DNA of 64,000 nucleotides from Haloarcula salina (GCF_010119195.1 NZ_WRXL01000005.1:186001-250000); one strand, 5' to 3'; shown: positions 8,918 through 18,094, counted from the first letter of the stretch. A program made the numbers and translations. Notes: generated from the sequence alone by a model not told the origin.

Positions 8918-11900
8918 TCACTCGGGCGCGGACAGTTCGGTCGAGAGGAGGCGGTCGAACACCTTCGACTCGGCCTTCCTGAGGTGCTGGTGAAACGTCG
9001 GGGGAGCGACGCCGAGCGAGTCGGCGACGTCCTCGCCGGAGGCGTCGCGCGGCCACTCGAAGAAGCCCGCGTAGTATGCGGCCTGCAACGAGGCCAGTTG
9101 CCGATCGGTGAGCTCCGTCTCCAGGGCGTGGCGGACCTGCGTCGTCGTTTCGGTGTCACGGGTTCGCTGCCGTCGCTTGAGGAGGTTGATACCCGGGTAC
9201 GCCTCAGTGACGGTGTCGATCACCTGTCGAACGTCGACGCTGGTCGGGACGTAGATCGTCATGTCGTAGGTGCCGTCCTCGATCGTCGCCTGCGCGACGG
9301 AGCCGCCGAGCGACGCAACCGTCGAGAGCACCGGCGGCTCGGAGAACCTGGCCTCGAAGCCGATCTCGCCGTCGCCCTCCCGGAACGTCACGTCCTCCCA
9401 GTGCGGAAGCGTCTCGACGAGACCCCGGACGCTGTCGACCGCGTCGGCCGTCACGGTGCCGTAGACGAGGTACTCCGAGTCGCGGATGGGTGTCGCGTGC
9501 TCGATCGAGATGCGGCCGGCGTCCGTCGACGGGACGTCGAGGGACTCGAAGACCTTCGGGAGGCGAAACTGGAGCTCGACGATCTCGTCGCTCATCAGCG
9601 CTCGCTTTCGCTCCGTTGCCGCGATGGCGTGGCCGACGATCTCGCCCAGTTGGTCGAGCACCGCCCGCTCCGTCTCCTCGAACGCGTCCGGCCGATCCGC
9701 GTAGACGTTGAGGACGCCGTACGTCGTCTCCTCGTGTCGGATCGGGACAGCGGCCGACGAACGGACCCCGTGTTCCGCGGCGTTGTCGCGCCACGGTTCG
9801 AACCGCGGGTCAGTCTCCACGTCCCGCGTCGTCTGTATCTCGCCCGTGCGGAAGGCTCGTCCGGCCGGTCCATCGCTCCGCTCGTCGTCCGGGTCGAGCG
9901 AGATGATGACGTCGTCGAGATAGCCGTCGACGCCGGCCCCGGTACGGAACGTTATCGTCTCGGCAGTCCTGTCGGCGTCTCCGATCCAGGCGAAGCGATA
10001 CGAGTCCGTCGCCGCGATGCGCTCGCAGACGGCCGCCTCGATCTCGTCTCGGGTGGACCGCTCGATAACGGCGTCGGTGATGTCACGGACGACGTAGTTG
10101 AGGTTGTTCAGCGCCGCGAGCTGCTCGCGCTGACGGAGCAGTTCCCGCTCGCGTTCGAGGCGGGCCGAGATGTCGCGGGTGACGCCACAGCGGCCGTAGC
10201 TATCGCCCATCGGGAACGGTGAGAGGCGGCTCTCACAGCGCACGGCGTCGCCGGACTTCGTGTGGACATCGAGTTCGAGCCGACCCACGTCGCGCTCCCC
10301 CCGAGCGACTTCGTCCGCCATCTCCTGGGCGCGCGGCGTGATCTCGTCGTCGTGGATTCTCGTGGCGTGCGCGCCCAGCAGTTCCGACCGCTCGTACCCC
10401 GTGAGCTCGCAGAAGCCGTCGTTGACCAGGACGAACCGCCCCTCGTCGTCGACCGCGTAAATGCCGTCGCCGACCGTCTCGACGATTGCCTCGTAGCGTT
10501 CGAGGTCCCGCTCGCGCTCCTTTCGCTCCGTGACGTCACGGACGACGGCGACGCGCTCGTACCCGCTCTCGATGTCCATCAGCGCGAACGTCGCCTCACC
10601 GATCCTGGTATCGCCATCGGGCGTCGTCAGTTCCGCTTCGAGCGACGCGGTCGATCGCTCGCCGGCCGCCAGTTCCGCTTCGATCTCTCTCGCCGCGTCC
10701 AGCGTGCCCTCGTCGCCGATGACCGTCGAGACGTGCGACCCCAGCAACCGCTCTCGCGAGTGGCCGACCAGCGACTCGTAAGCCTCGTTGGCCTCGGTGA
10801 AATAGCCGTCTTCGTCGACGACGTAGATGCCGTCTTCGACCGTCTCGACGATGGTCTCGTAGCGTTCGAGAGCCCGCTCGCGCTCCTTTCGCTCGGTGAT
10901 GTCCCGGAAGTACACCGAGAGCCCGCTCTCGGACGGGTAGGCGCTCACCTCGAACCAGGCGTCGAGCGGCGGGTAGAACTCCTCGAACGTGACCGGGTCC
11001 TGCGTCTCGAACGCGTCCTCGTACTTCCGCCGGAACGTCGAGTCGGCGGACGCCGGGAACTCGTCCCACACGCGCCGGCCGACGAGTTCGCCCACCGACC
11101 GATTCAGCAGGTCCGCCGCCCGGTCGCTGACGTGCGTGAATCGCCAGTCCTCGTCGAGGCCGAAGAACGCGTCGTCGATTCGCTCGAACACCTCCTGAAG
11201 CTCCGCTTCGAGGTCGTCTCGCTGGCGCTCGATCTCGCGCTGTCGGCGCTTTCGCTCGCTGACGTCGCGGCCGATGCCCGTCACGCCGGCGATCCTGTCG
11301 CCGCCGTCCTCGGTGACCGGTGACGCGGAGAACTCGTACGGAACCGGTCCGTCCTCGGTTTCGAGCGGGAGTTCGACGGTGACGGTCTCACCGCGCTCGA
11401 CGACGCGCTCGAAGGCGTCCATGGCGTCCGCAACCGCGTCGTCGCCGACGAAGTCGATCGGCTCGCCGTCTCGTATCTGTGCCGGGTCACAGTCCGTCAC
11501 GGTCTCGAATCGGTCGTTCCATCGGAGGAACTTCCCGTCGGTGTCGAAGGCGTAGAGGACGTCCCGCTGGTTGTCGAAGAGGCTCTCGACGAAGGCCTTC
11601 TCCTGCCGGAGTTCTCGCTCGGCCTCGCGGCGCTCGGTCATGTCGCGCGTGACCTTCGCGTACCCGTCGAGAGTGCCGTCGTCGTCGAACAGCGCGGTTA
11701 TCGTCACGCTGGCCCAGAACCGCGACCCGTCGGCCCGGACCCGCCATCCCTCCTCTTGGTACGTTCCGTCCGCGGCGGCGGCCTCCAGATTCGACTCTGG
11801 GTTTCCGGCCGCACGCGCCTCGTCCGCGTAGAACGTGGAGAAGTGCTCGCCGACGATTTCGTCGACGTCGTACCCCTTGATCCGTCTGGCCCCCTCGTTC

Positions 11901-12304
11901 CAGGTCTGCACGTGGCCGTCGGCGTCGAGCAGGAAGATGGCGTACTCCTCGGTCGCCTCGACCAGCGACCGGAACTGCCAGTCGCGCCGGGTCTGTGCCC
12001 GCTCGGACCGTCGCAGCTCCGTGGTATCTGTGGTCTCAGTCCCCTGCGTCGCGTCCGTTCCGTCCGCCGAGCCGTCGGTGTGGGAGACGTCGCTCCGGAC
12101 CGGCTGCCACCAGACGCGAGCGTTCGCGCCGACTTTCTTTGTCCGCACCTGCTCGCGGTCGGCGAGTCGGTCGAGTCGATCGTACGTGCTTCGCCGTCCG
12201 AGGTCGAGGCGCTCCGCCACCTCGTTCGTCGTGAGCGGGACGCCGTCGGCCTCGAAGAGCGACAGCGTTTCCCTGAGGGCCGGCGTCAGCGCGTTCGAAG
12301 TCAT
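8918..12304 (-). CDS. Bacterio-opsin activator-type sensor regulator with five PAS domains, GAF and HTH_10
   Basis: I place the start at ATG 12304 (MTSNALTPALRETLSLFEADGVPL); the frame runs open to 12520 but those residues look untranslated. The protein is 1128 residues. An N-terminal winged helix (EVAERLDLGRRSTYDRLDRL, residues about 20-50) is followed by five PAS domains (about 105-220, 235-350, 365-475, 490-600, 610-725). A GAF domain (about 740-890), a bacterio-opsin-activator region and HTH_10 at the C-terminus (LTDRQLASLQAAYYAGFFEWPRD) complete it. It therefore has a DNA-binding motif at each end, which is unusual. The GAF-to-HTH_10 half is clearly paralogous to the gene at 5054-8797, so the pair probably arose by duplication. 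Confidence 0.9.
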   Translation of the reverse strand: MTSNALTPALRETLSLFEADGVPLTTNEVAERLDLGRRSTYDRLDRLADREQVRTKKVGANARVWWQPVRSDVSHTDGSADGTDATQGTETTDTTELRRSERAQTRRDWQFRSLVEATEEYAIFLLDADGHVQTWNEGARRIKGYDVDEIVGEHFSTFYADEARAAGNPESNLEAAAADGTYQEEGWRVRADGSRFWASVTITALFDDDGTLDGYAKVTRDMTERREAERELRQEKAFVESLFDNQRDVLYAFDTDGKFLRWNDRFETVTDCDPAQIRDGEPIDFVGDDAVADAMDAFERVVERGETVTVELPLETEDGPVPYEFSASPVTEDGGDRIAGVTGIGRDVSERKRRQREIERQRDDLEAELQEVFERIDDAFFGLDEDWRFTHVSDRAADLLNRSVGELVGRRVWDEFPASADSTFRRKYEDAFETQDPVTFEEFYPPLDAWFEVSAYPSESGLSVYFRDITERKERERALERYETIVETVEDGIYVVDEDGYFTEANEAYESLVGHSRERLLGSHVSTVIGDEGTLDAAREIEAELAAGERSTASLEAELTTPDGDTRIGEATFALMDIESGYERVAVVRDVTERKERERDLERYEAIVETVGDGIYAVDDEGRFVLVNDGFCELTGYERSELLGAHATRIHDDEITPRAQEMADEVARGERDVGRLELDVHTKSGDAVRCESRLSPFPMGDSYGRCGVTRDISARLERERELLRQREQLAALNNLNYVVRDITDAVIERSTRDEIEAAVCERIAATDSYRFAWIGDADRTAETITFRTGAGVDGYLDDVIISLDPDDERSDGPAGRAFRTGEIQTTRDVETDPRFEPWRDNAAEHGVRSSAAVPIRHEETTYGVLNVYADRPDAFEETERAVLDQLGEIVGHAIAATERKRALMSDEIVELQFRLPKVFESLDVPSTDAGRISIEHATPIRDSEYLVYGTVTADAVDSVRGLVETLPHWEDVTFREGDGEIGFEARFSEPPVLSTVASLGGSVAQATIEDGTYDMTIYVPTSVDVRQVIDTVTEAYPGINLLKRRQRTRDTETTTQVRHALETELTDRQLASLQAAYYAGFFEWPRDASGEDVADSLGVAPPTFHQHLRKAESKVFDRLLSTELSAPE

Positions 12305-12507
12305 GACCGAGGTAGGTGATGCCACGATAAATAGACTCCGTCGACGGAGTGTGTTCACGACGAGCCCCGAGTTGGTACCCAAGTGAGAACCGTTTCGGAA
12401 GCACGTGATCCGATTTCGCGCTCGTCTCGGCGGGCCCGTGCGTCGGACGGAGTCTAATTCTTGTGAAGTCAGCCTTACCCCTGAACGACTCGACATCTCA
12501 GTCACTG

Positions 12508-12852
12508 ATGTCCCCCACACCGATTCCGACAGATCCCGACGCGACCCACACCGAAGCGAGTCCTGACGACGCGGCCGCGCTGTTCGACCGGGCCGGCCTC
12601 TCTGCGTCCGAGCGCAGCCGCCTGCTGGCCTCCGAGCGACGGCAGACGGCGCTCTCCGTCCTCTCGGAGACGCGCTGTCCGGTCGAGCTGGAGGAGCTGG
12701 CGGCCGCGGTCGCCGCGCGCGAAAGCGACTCCGACGACGCGGAATCCGACCGCGTCGCGACCGTCGCCACCGCCCTTCACCACAACCACCTCCCGCGGAT
12801 GGCCGACATGGGTGTCGTCAGCTACGATCCCGAGTCGGGACGGGTGACGTAG
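12508..12852 (+). CDS. DUF7344-like winged-helix protein
   Basis: A 114-residue protein with start at ATG 12508 (MSPTPIPTDPDATH); an upstream in-frame start at 12463 is possible. The core RRQTALSVLSETRCPVELEELAAAVAARE, followed by ATALHHNHLPRMADMGVVSYDPES, is the haloarchaeal DUF7344 pattern. This is a winged helix in which the H.HLP.M...GVV.Y segment forms the wing. These proteins are presumed transcription regulators. It is divergent from the five-PAS regulator across a 203-bp gap, so a functional link is plausible. A relative of the same type is at 16389. Confidence 0.75.
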   Translation: MSPTPIPTDPDATHTEASPDDAAALFDRAGLSASERSRLLASERRQTALSVLSETRCPVELEELAAAVAARESDSDDAESDRVATVATALHHNHLPRMADMGVVSYDPESGRVT

Positions 12853-13037
12853 GCGGTCCCCGCGGCACGTTCGGCCCGTTCACCTTCGGCAAGCGCCGTG
12901 ACCGATTCTCCCGATTGTCGCACTCCCGCCGGAGCTGACAATCACCGGCCCCGAAGCCACGAGCGAACAGCGACGGGAGCGCAGTCCCCGGGTTCGAGTG
13001 AATAGTCATATGGACACGCGGGCAGACAGCGGTCTGT

Positions 13038-13724
13038 ATGTACGTCATCATCGTGGGCGCGGGCGACATCGGGACGCCGCTCATCGAGCTGGCGACCCGT
13101 GACGGCAACGAGGTGGTCGTGGTCGAACACGACGACGAGCGCGCCGAGTACGCCTCCCGCGAGTTCGACTGCCTGGTCATCAACGACGACGCGACGGTCA
13201 GGGCGACGCTCGAAGACGCCAGGGCCGACCGCGCCGACGCCCTCCTGACGACGACGGACAAGGACGCGACGAACGTGATGGTCTGTCTGCTCGCGAAGGA
13301 ACTGGAGATTCCCGACATCGTCTCCGTGGTCCACGACCCCGAGCACATGAGCCTCTATCGCCAGATCGGCGTCAACACGATGGAGAACCCCCAGCGGCTC
13401 ATCGCGCAGTACCTCTACCGCGGGGTCCAGCGCCCCGCCATCATCGACTTCATGGAACTGGGCGGAGACGCCGAGGTGTTCGAGATCGCGGTCGCCGAGG
13501 GCGCACCGATCGCCGGGCTGACGCTCAGAAACGCCGCAGACGAGGGTATCCTCACGCCCGACATGCTCGTGGTCGCGGTCGAACGGGACGGTGAGGAGAC
13601 GCCGATCACGCCCCGCGGAGGAACCCGTATCGAAGCCGGCGACGTGGTGACGGTGTACTCGGCGACGGGCGCGACACCGGAGAAGACGGACATCTTCGGT
13701 CACCTCGAAGACCACCGAACATGA
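13038..13724 (+). CDS. trkA: TrkA family potassium uptake regulatory subunit
   Basis: A 228-residue cytoplasmic gating subunit for the membrane channel encoded next. The RCK N-domain is a Rossmann fold with GAGDIG at residues 7-12 and the nucleotide-binding acidic residue at the end of the second strand (VVVVEHD). The RCK C-domain covers roughly residues 145-225 (VFEIAVAEGAPIAGLTL, then EAGDVVTVYS). TrkA binds NAD(H) or nucleotides and controls K+ flow through TrkH. It overlaps trkH by 4 bp (13721-13724), so the two are translationally coupled. Length is about half of the double-RCK bacterial TrkA, which is usual for single-RCK archaeal members. Confidence 0.92.
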   Translation: MYVIIVGAGDIGTPLIELATRDGNEVVVVEHDDERAEYASREFDCLVINDDATVRATLEDARADRADALLTTTDKDATNVMVCLLAKELEIPDIVSVVHDPEHMSLYRQIGVNTMENPQRLIAQYLYRGVQRPAIIDFMELGGDAEVFEIAVAEGAPIAGLTLRNAADEGILTPDMLVVAVERDGEETPITPRGGTRIEAGDVVTVYSATGATPEKTDIFGHLEDHRT

Positions 13725-15379
13725 GTCGCGGACGGCGCTCGCGGTTCGCCGACGACCTGCCGATCATCGCCCGCGACGTGGGTCGGCTCCTCGTCATGAC
13801 GGGCGGACTGATGGGGCTCTCGGTCCTCGTCGCGGCCCTGTTCGGCGAGGTGTACGCGGCCGCGGCATTCGCGCTGTCCGCGGCCGTCACCGGGACCGTA
13901 GGCGGTGCGGCGAGCCGACTCGCCGGCAACGCTGACCCCCCGGAGATGAAACACGGGATGGTCATCGCCGCGGCCGGGTGGTTCACCGTCGCCCTGTTCG
14001 GGGCCCTCCCGTTCTTCCTAACCGCGCATCTGACGCCGCCGTCGGTCGCTGCGTCGTACGTCCCAGCAGGCGCGGGCTACGAGTCGAGCCTGGCGTTCTT
14101 CCGGTCGCCGCGTCATGCCGTCTTCGAGAGCATGAGCGGCTGGACGGGGAGCGGGCTCACGATGGCGGTCCACGAGCCGAGCCTCCCGCGGGCGATCCAG
14201 TGGTGGCGCTCGCTCATCCAGTGGGTCGGCGGCGTCGGCGTCATCGTCCTCACGGTGTCGATCCTCGTCCGGCCGGGAAGCGGGAGCTACACGCTGTACC
14301 AGAGCGAGACCCGCGAGGAAAAGATTCACCCGAGCGTCGTCTCGACGGTGCGGACGGTCTGGAAACTATTCGTCGCTTACACGCTCGCGAGCGTCGCCGT
14401 GCTGTTCGTCGCGATCAGGGCCAGCCCGTACGGGTCGTCGCTTCCGCTCTGGGAGGTCGGCTGGCAGGCGCTCAACCACGCGATGACGGCGCTGTCGACG
14501 GGCGGGTTCAGCGTCACTGACAACTCAATCGCGACCTACGACTCGCCGCTCATCGAGACGGTCCTGCTTCCGGTCATGACGCTCGGGGCGATCGCGTTCC
14601 CGATTCACTACGCCGTCCTACGGGAGCGAAAGTACGGCGAACTGCTCGCGGACGTCCAGACCCGGTGGCTGTTCGTTCTTCTCGGGCTCGGAGCGGTCGC
14701 GTTGTCAGTCCAGAACGGGCTCTCGGTCCCGGTGGCGACGGACGCGTTCGCCTCGCAGTCGTTCCTGCCGACCTCGCTCCGAGTCGGCAATCCGATGGTA
14801 ACCGACGCTGTCCGGGACTCGACGTTCCAGTGGATCAGCGCGCTCTCCTGTACCGGCTTCCAGTCCGCGCCCATCGGCGAGTGGACCGCCGGCGGGAAGG
14901 TCCTGCTGTCGGGCGCGATGGTCCTGGGCGGCGCGGCCGGCAGCACCGTCGGCGGCATCAAAATCATCCGCGGCTACACCATCATGCGCGGCATCCGCTG
15001 GCAGTTCACGCGGGTCTTCCTGCCAAAGAGCGCCGTCGTGACCGCCCGCATCGGCGACCGGAAACTGGGACGGGAGCAGATGGACCGCGAGTTCAGCGAG
15101 GCCGCGCTGGTGAGCCTGCTGTGGCTGGTGCTGTTGCTCGGGAGCAGCGTCCTGCTCGCCAACGCGGCCGGTGAGGCGTTCACCTACGCTGACGCGCTGT
15201 TCGAAGTCGCGAGCGCACAGGGGAACGTCGGACTCTCGACCGGCATCACCGGCCCGTCGATGCACCCGGCCGCGGAGGTCATGTTCGTGTTCAACATGTG
15301 GATCGGGAGACTGGAGATCATCCCCGTCCTCGTCTTTCTGCGCTCCGCGGTGTACGGGCTGGAACCGCGGCTGCGATAA
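13721..15379 (+). CDS. trkH: TrkH family potassium transporter
   Basis: A 552-residue polytopic membrane protein of the TrkH/KtrB superfamily, which takes up K+ and is central to the salt-in strategy of haloarchaea. Four pore-loop filter signatures are visible in order: MSGWTGSGLT, ALSTGGFSV, ALSCTGFQSA and AQGNVGLSTG, each with the conserved filter glycine. Hydrophobic helices surround each one. The start ATG overlaps the trkA stop, which fixes the start. The positively charged segment after the third pore loop (KIIRGYTIMRGIRWQFTRVF) is where TrkA rings normally contact the channel. Confidence 0.93.
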   Translation: MSRGRRSRFADDLPIIARDVGRLLVMTGGLMGLSVLVAALFGEVYAAAAFALSAAVTGTVGGAASRLAGNADPPEMKHGMVIAAAGWFTVALFGALPFFLTAHLTPPSVAASYVPAGAGYESSLAFFRSPRHAVFESMSGWTGSGLTMAVHEPSLPRAIQWWRSLIQWVGGVGVIVLTVSILVRPGSGSYTLYQSETREEKIHPSVVSTVRTVWKLFVAYTLASVAVLFVAIRASPYGSSLPLWEVGWQALNHAMTALSTGGFSVTDNSIATYDSPLIETVLLPVMTLGAIAFPIHYAVLRERKYGELLADVQTRWLFVLLGLGAVALSVQNGLSVPVATDAFASQSFLPTSLRVGNPMVTDAVRDSTFQWISALSCTGFQSAPIGEWTAGGKVLLSGAMVLGGAAGSTVGGIKIIRGYTIMRGIRWQFTRVFLPKSAVVTARIGDRKLGREQMDREFSEAALVSLLWLVLLLGSSVLLANAAGEAFTYADALFEVASAQGNVGLSTGITGPSMHPAAEVMFVFNMWIGRLEIIPVLVFLRSAVYGLEPRLR

Positions 15380-15466
15380 CGCGGCCGCTCCCGCAGCCCG
15401 CCCGTCGTGCGAACGAGTATGCGGTGACGTTCGATGGCTGCGATAGACAGTACCTATACTATTACT

Positions 15467-15569
15467 GACCTAATACAGTATGACGCCAGGAGACAGAGTA
15501 TTCCCGTTAGAATCGTTTCAGATCCGATATATTCGGTTCATCCCGGGTAGTGATGTGTAGGACCTAATA
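15467..15569 (+). promoter_or_regulatory. Direct repeat GACCTAATA upstream of zinc-finger microprotein gene
   Basis: GACCTAATA occurs at 15467-15475 and again at 15561-15569, 94 bp apart, in an AT-rich gap between trkH and the gene at 15626. The second copy continues into an inverted repeat, CTAATA and TATTAG with 12 bp between them. TATA-like sequence (ATTATAT) is inside the second element, about 50 bp before the ATG. A regulator-binding role is inference. Confidence 0.35.
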
Positions 15570-15625
15570 TTATATCAGCAGTATTAGAACAACCTTCTTG
15601 GGCGGTGATAGTCACCACTCCGGTA

Positions 15626-15754
15626 ATGGCAATTCACCAGAACACCGCCGCGGAAACGTACCGCTGTCCCGACTGTCAGGGCGAGATCGAGTTCGCAGAT
15701 CGCGCCTGGCGCTGTACCGACTGCCGCTACGTACCGCGACACAGCGCCGACTAA
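15626..15754 (+). CDS. Zinc-finger microprotein
   Basis: A 42-residue protein, MAIHQNTAAETYRCPDCQG onwards, with two CxxC pairs (CPDC and CTDC) spaced 12 residues apart, enough for one zinc ribbon. Small haloarchaeal zinc-finger proteins of this size are common and mostly uncharacterised. The short charged C-terminus (RYVPRHSAD) carries no other motif. It shares the N-terminal MAIH and overall layout with the 54-residue protein at 16014, so the two are probably paralogues. Confidence 0.65.
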   Translation: MAIHQNTAAETYRCPDCQGEIEFADRAWRCTDCRYVPRHSAD

Positions 15755-16013
15755 TCGACCGGCGAGTACCGCCACCGACAAGTCTCCGAAGTCTCGGCCC
15801 GCACGTTCTTTCGCCGCCGATATCGTCTGACGACTCGTCATCAGAGCGACGCCCAGTCCCGCATGGCCGTCCAGACGTTAGCACACATATATAGCGATAT
15901 ATCCATCATACATCCGTATTTTGCTCGATATTTCCCACTATTGGGCAGAATATAAGGTTACTTCAAGCTGTATGTCCAAAAGTACTTTACAGGATGCCGT
16001 GGTTGTAGTTCAC

Positions 16014-16178
16014 ATGGCGATTCACGATTCCACCGCACCGACGACCGGGGGCGTACCGGACGCGCGTTCGCATCACGCCGGAGCCGACAGATACTGCCAC
16101 CACTGCAACGAAATCGCACTGGCCTTCGATCCGGCTGCCGACCGCCCGCGCTGTCGCACCTGCGGGAGACTCGGGTGA
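16014..16178 (+). CDS. Zinc-finger microprotein, paralogue of 15626
   Basis: A 54-residue protein starting MAIHDSTAPTTGGVPD. CHHC and CRTC form two CxxC pairs about 15 residues apart, again a probable zinc ribbon. An in-frame ATG at 15972 would add 14 residues (MSKSTLQDAVVVVH), but the MAIH start is shared with the paralogue upstream and is preferred. The 259-bp gap before it holds several AT-rich TATA-like sequences (15890-15960). Confidence 0.6.
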   Translation: MAIHDSTAPTTGGVPDARSHHAGADRYCHHCNEIALAFDPAADRPRCRTCGRLG

Positions 16179-16186
16179 GGTAACCG

Positions 16187-16324
16187 ATGAGCATTCGACG
16201 ACAGATACAGTCCCGACTGCGCGGGCGACCGACGTACAAGTGCGCCCTGTGTGACCTGACGTTCGAGACGGAGCGCGAGCACTGCCCGGCGTGTGGCTCC
16301 ACCGTTCGCGGCGTCGACGACTGA
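16187..16324 (+). CDS. Zinc-finger microprotein
   Basis: A 45-residue basic protein, MSIRRQIQSRLRGRPTYKC onwards. CALC and CPAC form two CxxC pairs 11 residues apart. The Arg-rich N-terminus suggests nucleic-acid contact, which is inference. It starts 8 bp after the stop of the microprotein at 16014 and is probably co-transcribed with it. Function unknown. Confidence 0.6.
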   Translation: MSIRRQIQSRLRGRPTYKCALCDLTFETEREHCPACGSTVRGVDD

Positions 16325-16388
16325 GCGGCGGAGGCCGGGTTGCACACGCAAGCCCGTCCCTTAGGACGGCCGCACAGAAACCGTATCC

Positions 16389-16790
16389 ATGGACACTGAG
16401 AGCGCCCGTCCCGAGACGGGCGAGGCCGAGTTTCTCGAACCACTCACCGAATCGCTCTCGAATCCGGAGCGGCGTTCGATACTGCGCGTGTTACGGGACC
16501 GCACAGAGTCGGACCCGCTCCCGGTCGAGCGACTCGCGACCGAACTCGTCGCGCGGGACCGCGACGCGCCCCCCAGTACCGTCACCGCCGAGCAGTCCGA
16601 CCGTCGGCGGACGATGCTGTATCACTGTCACCTGCCGAAACTCCATCGAGCGGCGGTGATCGACTGGGACAGGGCCGGCGAACGGGTATCACTCACGGAC
16701 CGATCCGAGATTCGCGAGGCGCTGTCGGCGCTGCTCCCCGGATCAGAGTCACAGGGATCGTCGACCGATCGTCGACGAGGGAGTTCGTGA
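16389..16790 (+). CDS. DUF7344-like winged-helix protein
   Basis: A 133-residue protein with the haloarchaeal small winged-helix pattern: NPERRSILRVLRDR, then LPVERLATELVARDRDA, then MLYHCHLPKLHRAAVIDWDRAGERV. The H.HLP.L....V..WD segment corresponds to the recognition helix and wing of DUF7344 relatives such as the protein at 12508. It ends in a Ser/Arg-rich tail and overlaps the HalOD1 gene by 4 bp (GTGA), so the two are translationally coupled and likely act together. Confidence 0.7.
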   Translation: MDTESARPETGEAEFLEPLTESLSNPERRSILRVLRDRTESDPLPVERLATELVARDRDAPPSTVTAEQSDRRRTMLYHCHLPKLHRAAVIDWDRAGERVSLTDRSEIREALSALLPGSESQGSSTDRRRGSS

Positions 16791-17029
16791 CCGAAGTGGC
16801 CTCGCCAGCCCGCCTCGAACCGAGCCAGGCGGTCGTCGAAGCGGTCGCGAAGGCCGAAGGCGTCGGCCCGCGAGAGCTCTCGCCGCCGCTCGCGTACGTC
16901 GTCGATCCGGACGCTCTCGACTCGCTGTTCGACCGCTCGAAGACGGACGGCGTCGTTCGGTTCCGGTACTGCGGCTACACCGTGAGCGTGCTGGCCTCGG
17001 GGTCCGTCGACGTCCAAACGGCGGCGTAA
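16787..17029 (+). CDS. HalOD1 output-domain protein
   Basis: An 80-residue protein with a GTG start inside the stop of the preceding gene. The pattern is ELSPPLAYVVDPDALDSLF, then VVRFRYCGYTVSVLASGSVDV, the typical HalOD1 domain. Function of stand-alone HalOD1 proteins is unknown. Coupling to a winged-helix gene suggests a sensor or effector partner for that regulator, but this is inference. Confidence 0.75.
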   Translation: MTEVASPARLEPSQAVVEAVAKAEGVGPRELSPPLAYVVDPDALDSLFDRSKTDGVVRFRYCGYTVSVLASGSVDVQTAA

Positions 17030-17053
17030 CGGTCGATAGAGACCCCGTGAGCG

Positions 17054-18094
17054 TCAGGGCTTTACCAGCACTTTGATCGCCTCGCGTTCGTCCATCGCCC
17101 GATAGCCATCGGGGACGCCGTCGAGGTCGACGGTCTTCGTGAAGATCGGCGAGGGGTCGAGCGTGCCCTGCAGCACGTCCGCGAGCAGGTCTTCGGCGTA
17201 GGCGCGGACCGGCGCGACGCCGCCGCTGAGCGAGATGTTGTCTTCGAACAGCGAGAACATGTCGAGGCCCTCGTCGTTGACGCCGTGAGGAACGCCGACG
17301 TATCCCACGGTTCCGCCGGGTCGGCACACGTCCGTCGCCGTGTCCATCGCCGAGGCCGCCCCGACGCACTCCATGACGTGGTTCGCGCCGCCGTCGGTCA
17401 GGTCGAGCGCGGCGTCGACCGCCTCCTGGCCGCGGGCCGAGACGAGTTCGGTCGCGCCGAAGTCCTCCGCGATGTCGAGGCGGTCTTCGTGGTGGCCCAT
17501 GGCGATGATGCGTTCGGCCCCGAGGCGGCGCGCCGCGAGGACGCCGCAGAGGCCCACTGCGCCGTCGCCGATGACGATGCAGGTGTCGCCCTCGCCGACG
17601 CCGGCGCTGACGGCGGCGTGGTGGCCCGTCCCCATCACGTCCGTCAGCGGGAGGATCGCTTCGAGCGTGTCCTCGTCGTCGGCGTGGCGGTCCGGGACGC
17701 GGACGAGCGTGCCGTCGGCCTCCGTCGCCCTGACGTACTCACCTTGACCGCCGCCGTTGTCGCCGCCCCAGGAGTCACCGTTGACACAGGAGGTGTGCAG
17801 CCCCTTGCGGCAGAACTCGCAGCGGCCGCAACTGATGACGAAAGGCGCGAACACACGGTCGCCGGGCTCGACCGACCGGACGTCGTCGCCGACCTCCTCG
17901 ACGATGCCCATCGGTTCGTGGCCGACGCGAGAGCCCGCCTCGCGGTCGCTCTCGCCGCGGTAGAACCACAGGTCAGAGCCGCAGACCGCGGTGTGCGTCA
18001 CGCGGACGATGGCGTCCGTCGGCGACTCGAGTTCCGGCCGCGGGACCTCTTCGACGGTTATCTCTCCGGGACCGCGGTAGATGGCTGCGCGCAT
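17054..18094 (-). CDS. Zinc-dependent alcohol dehydrogenase
   Basis: A 346-residue medium-chain dehydrogenase, MRAAIYRGPGEITVEEVPRPE at the start. The catalytic zinc region is seen as VCGSDLWFYRG and GHEPMGIVEEVGDDV. The structural zinc loop is CGRCEFCRKGLHTSC, with four cysteines in the classical spacing. The Rossmann motif is VIGDGAVGLCGVLAARRLGA. The residue after the second strand is in GHHEDR rather than an acidic residue, which would be compatible with NADP use. Substrate is unknown. The neighbour, divergent across 165 bp, is an acyl-CoA synthetase. Confidence 0.85.
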   Translation of the reverse strand: MRAAIYRGPGEITVEEVPRPELESPTDAIVRVTHTAVCGSDLWFYRGESDREAGSRVGHEPMGIVEEVGDDVRSVEPGDRVFAPFVISCGRCEFCRKGLHTSCVNGDSWGGDNGGGQGEYVRATEADGTLVRVPDRHADDEDTLEAILPLTDVMGTGHHAAVSAGVGEGDTCIVIGDGAVGLCGVLAARRLGAERIIAMGHHEDRLDIAEDFGATELVSARGQEAVDAALDLTDGGANHVMECVGAASAMDTATDVCRPGGTVGYVGVPHGVNDEGLDMFSLFEDNISLSGGVAPVRAYAEDLLADVLQGTLDPSPIFTKTVDLDGVPDGYRAMDEREAIKVLVKP

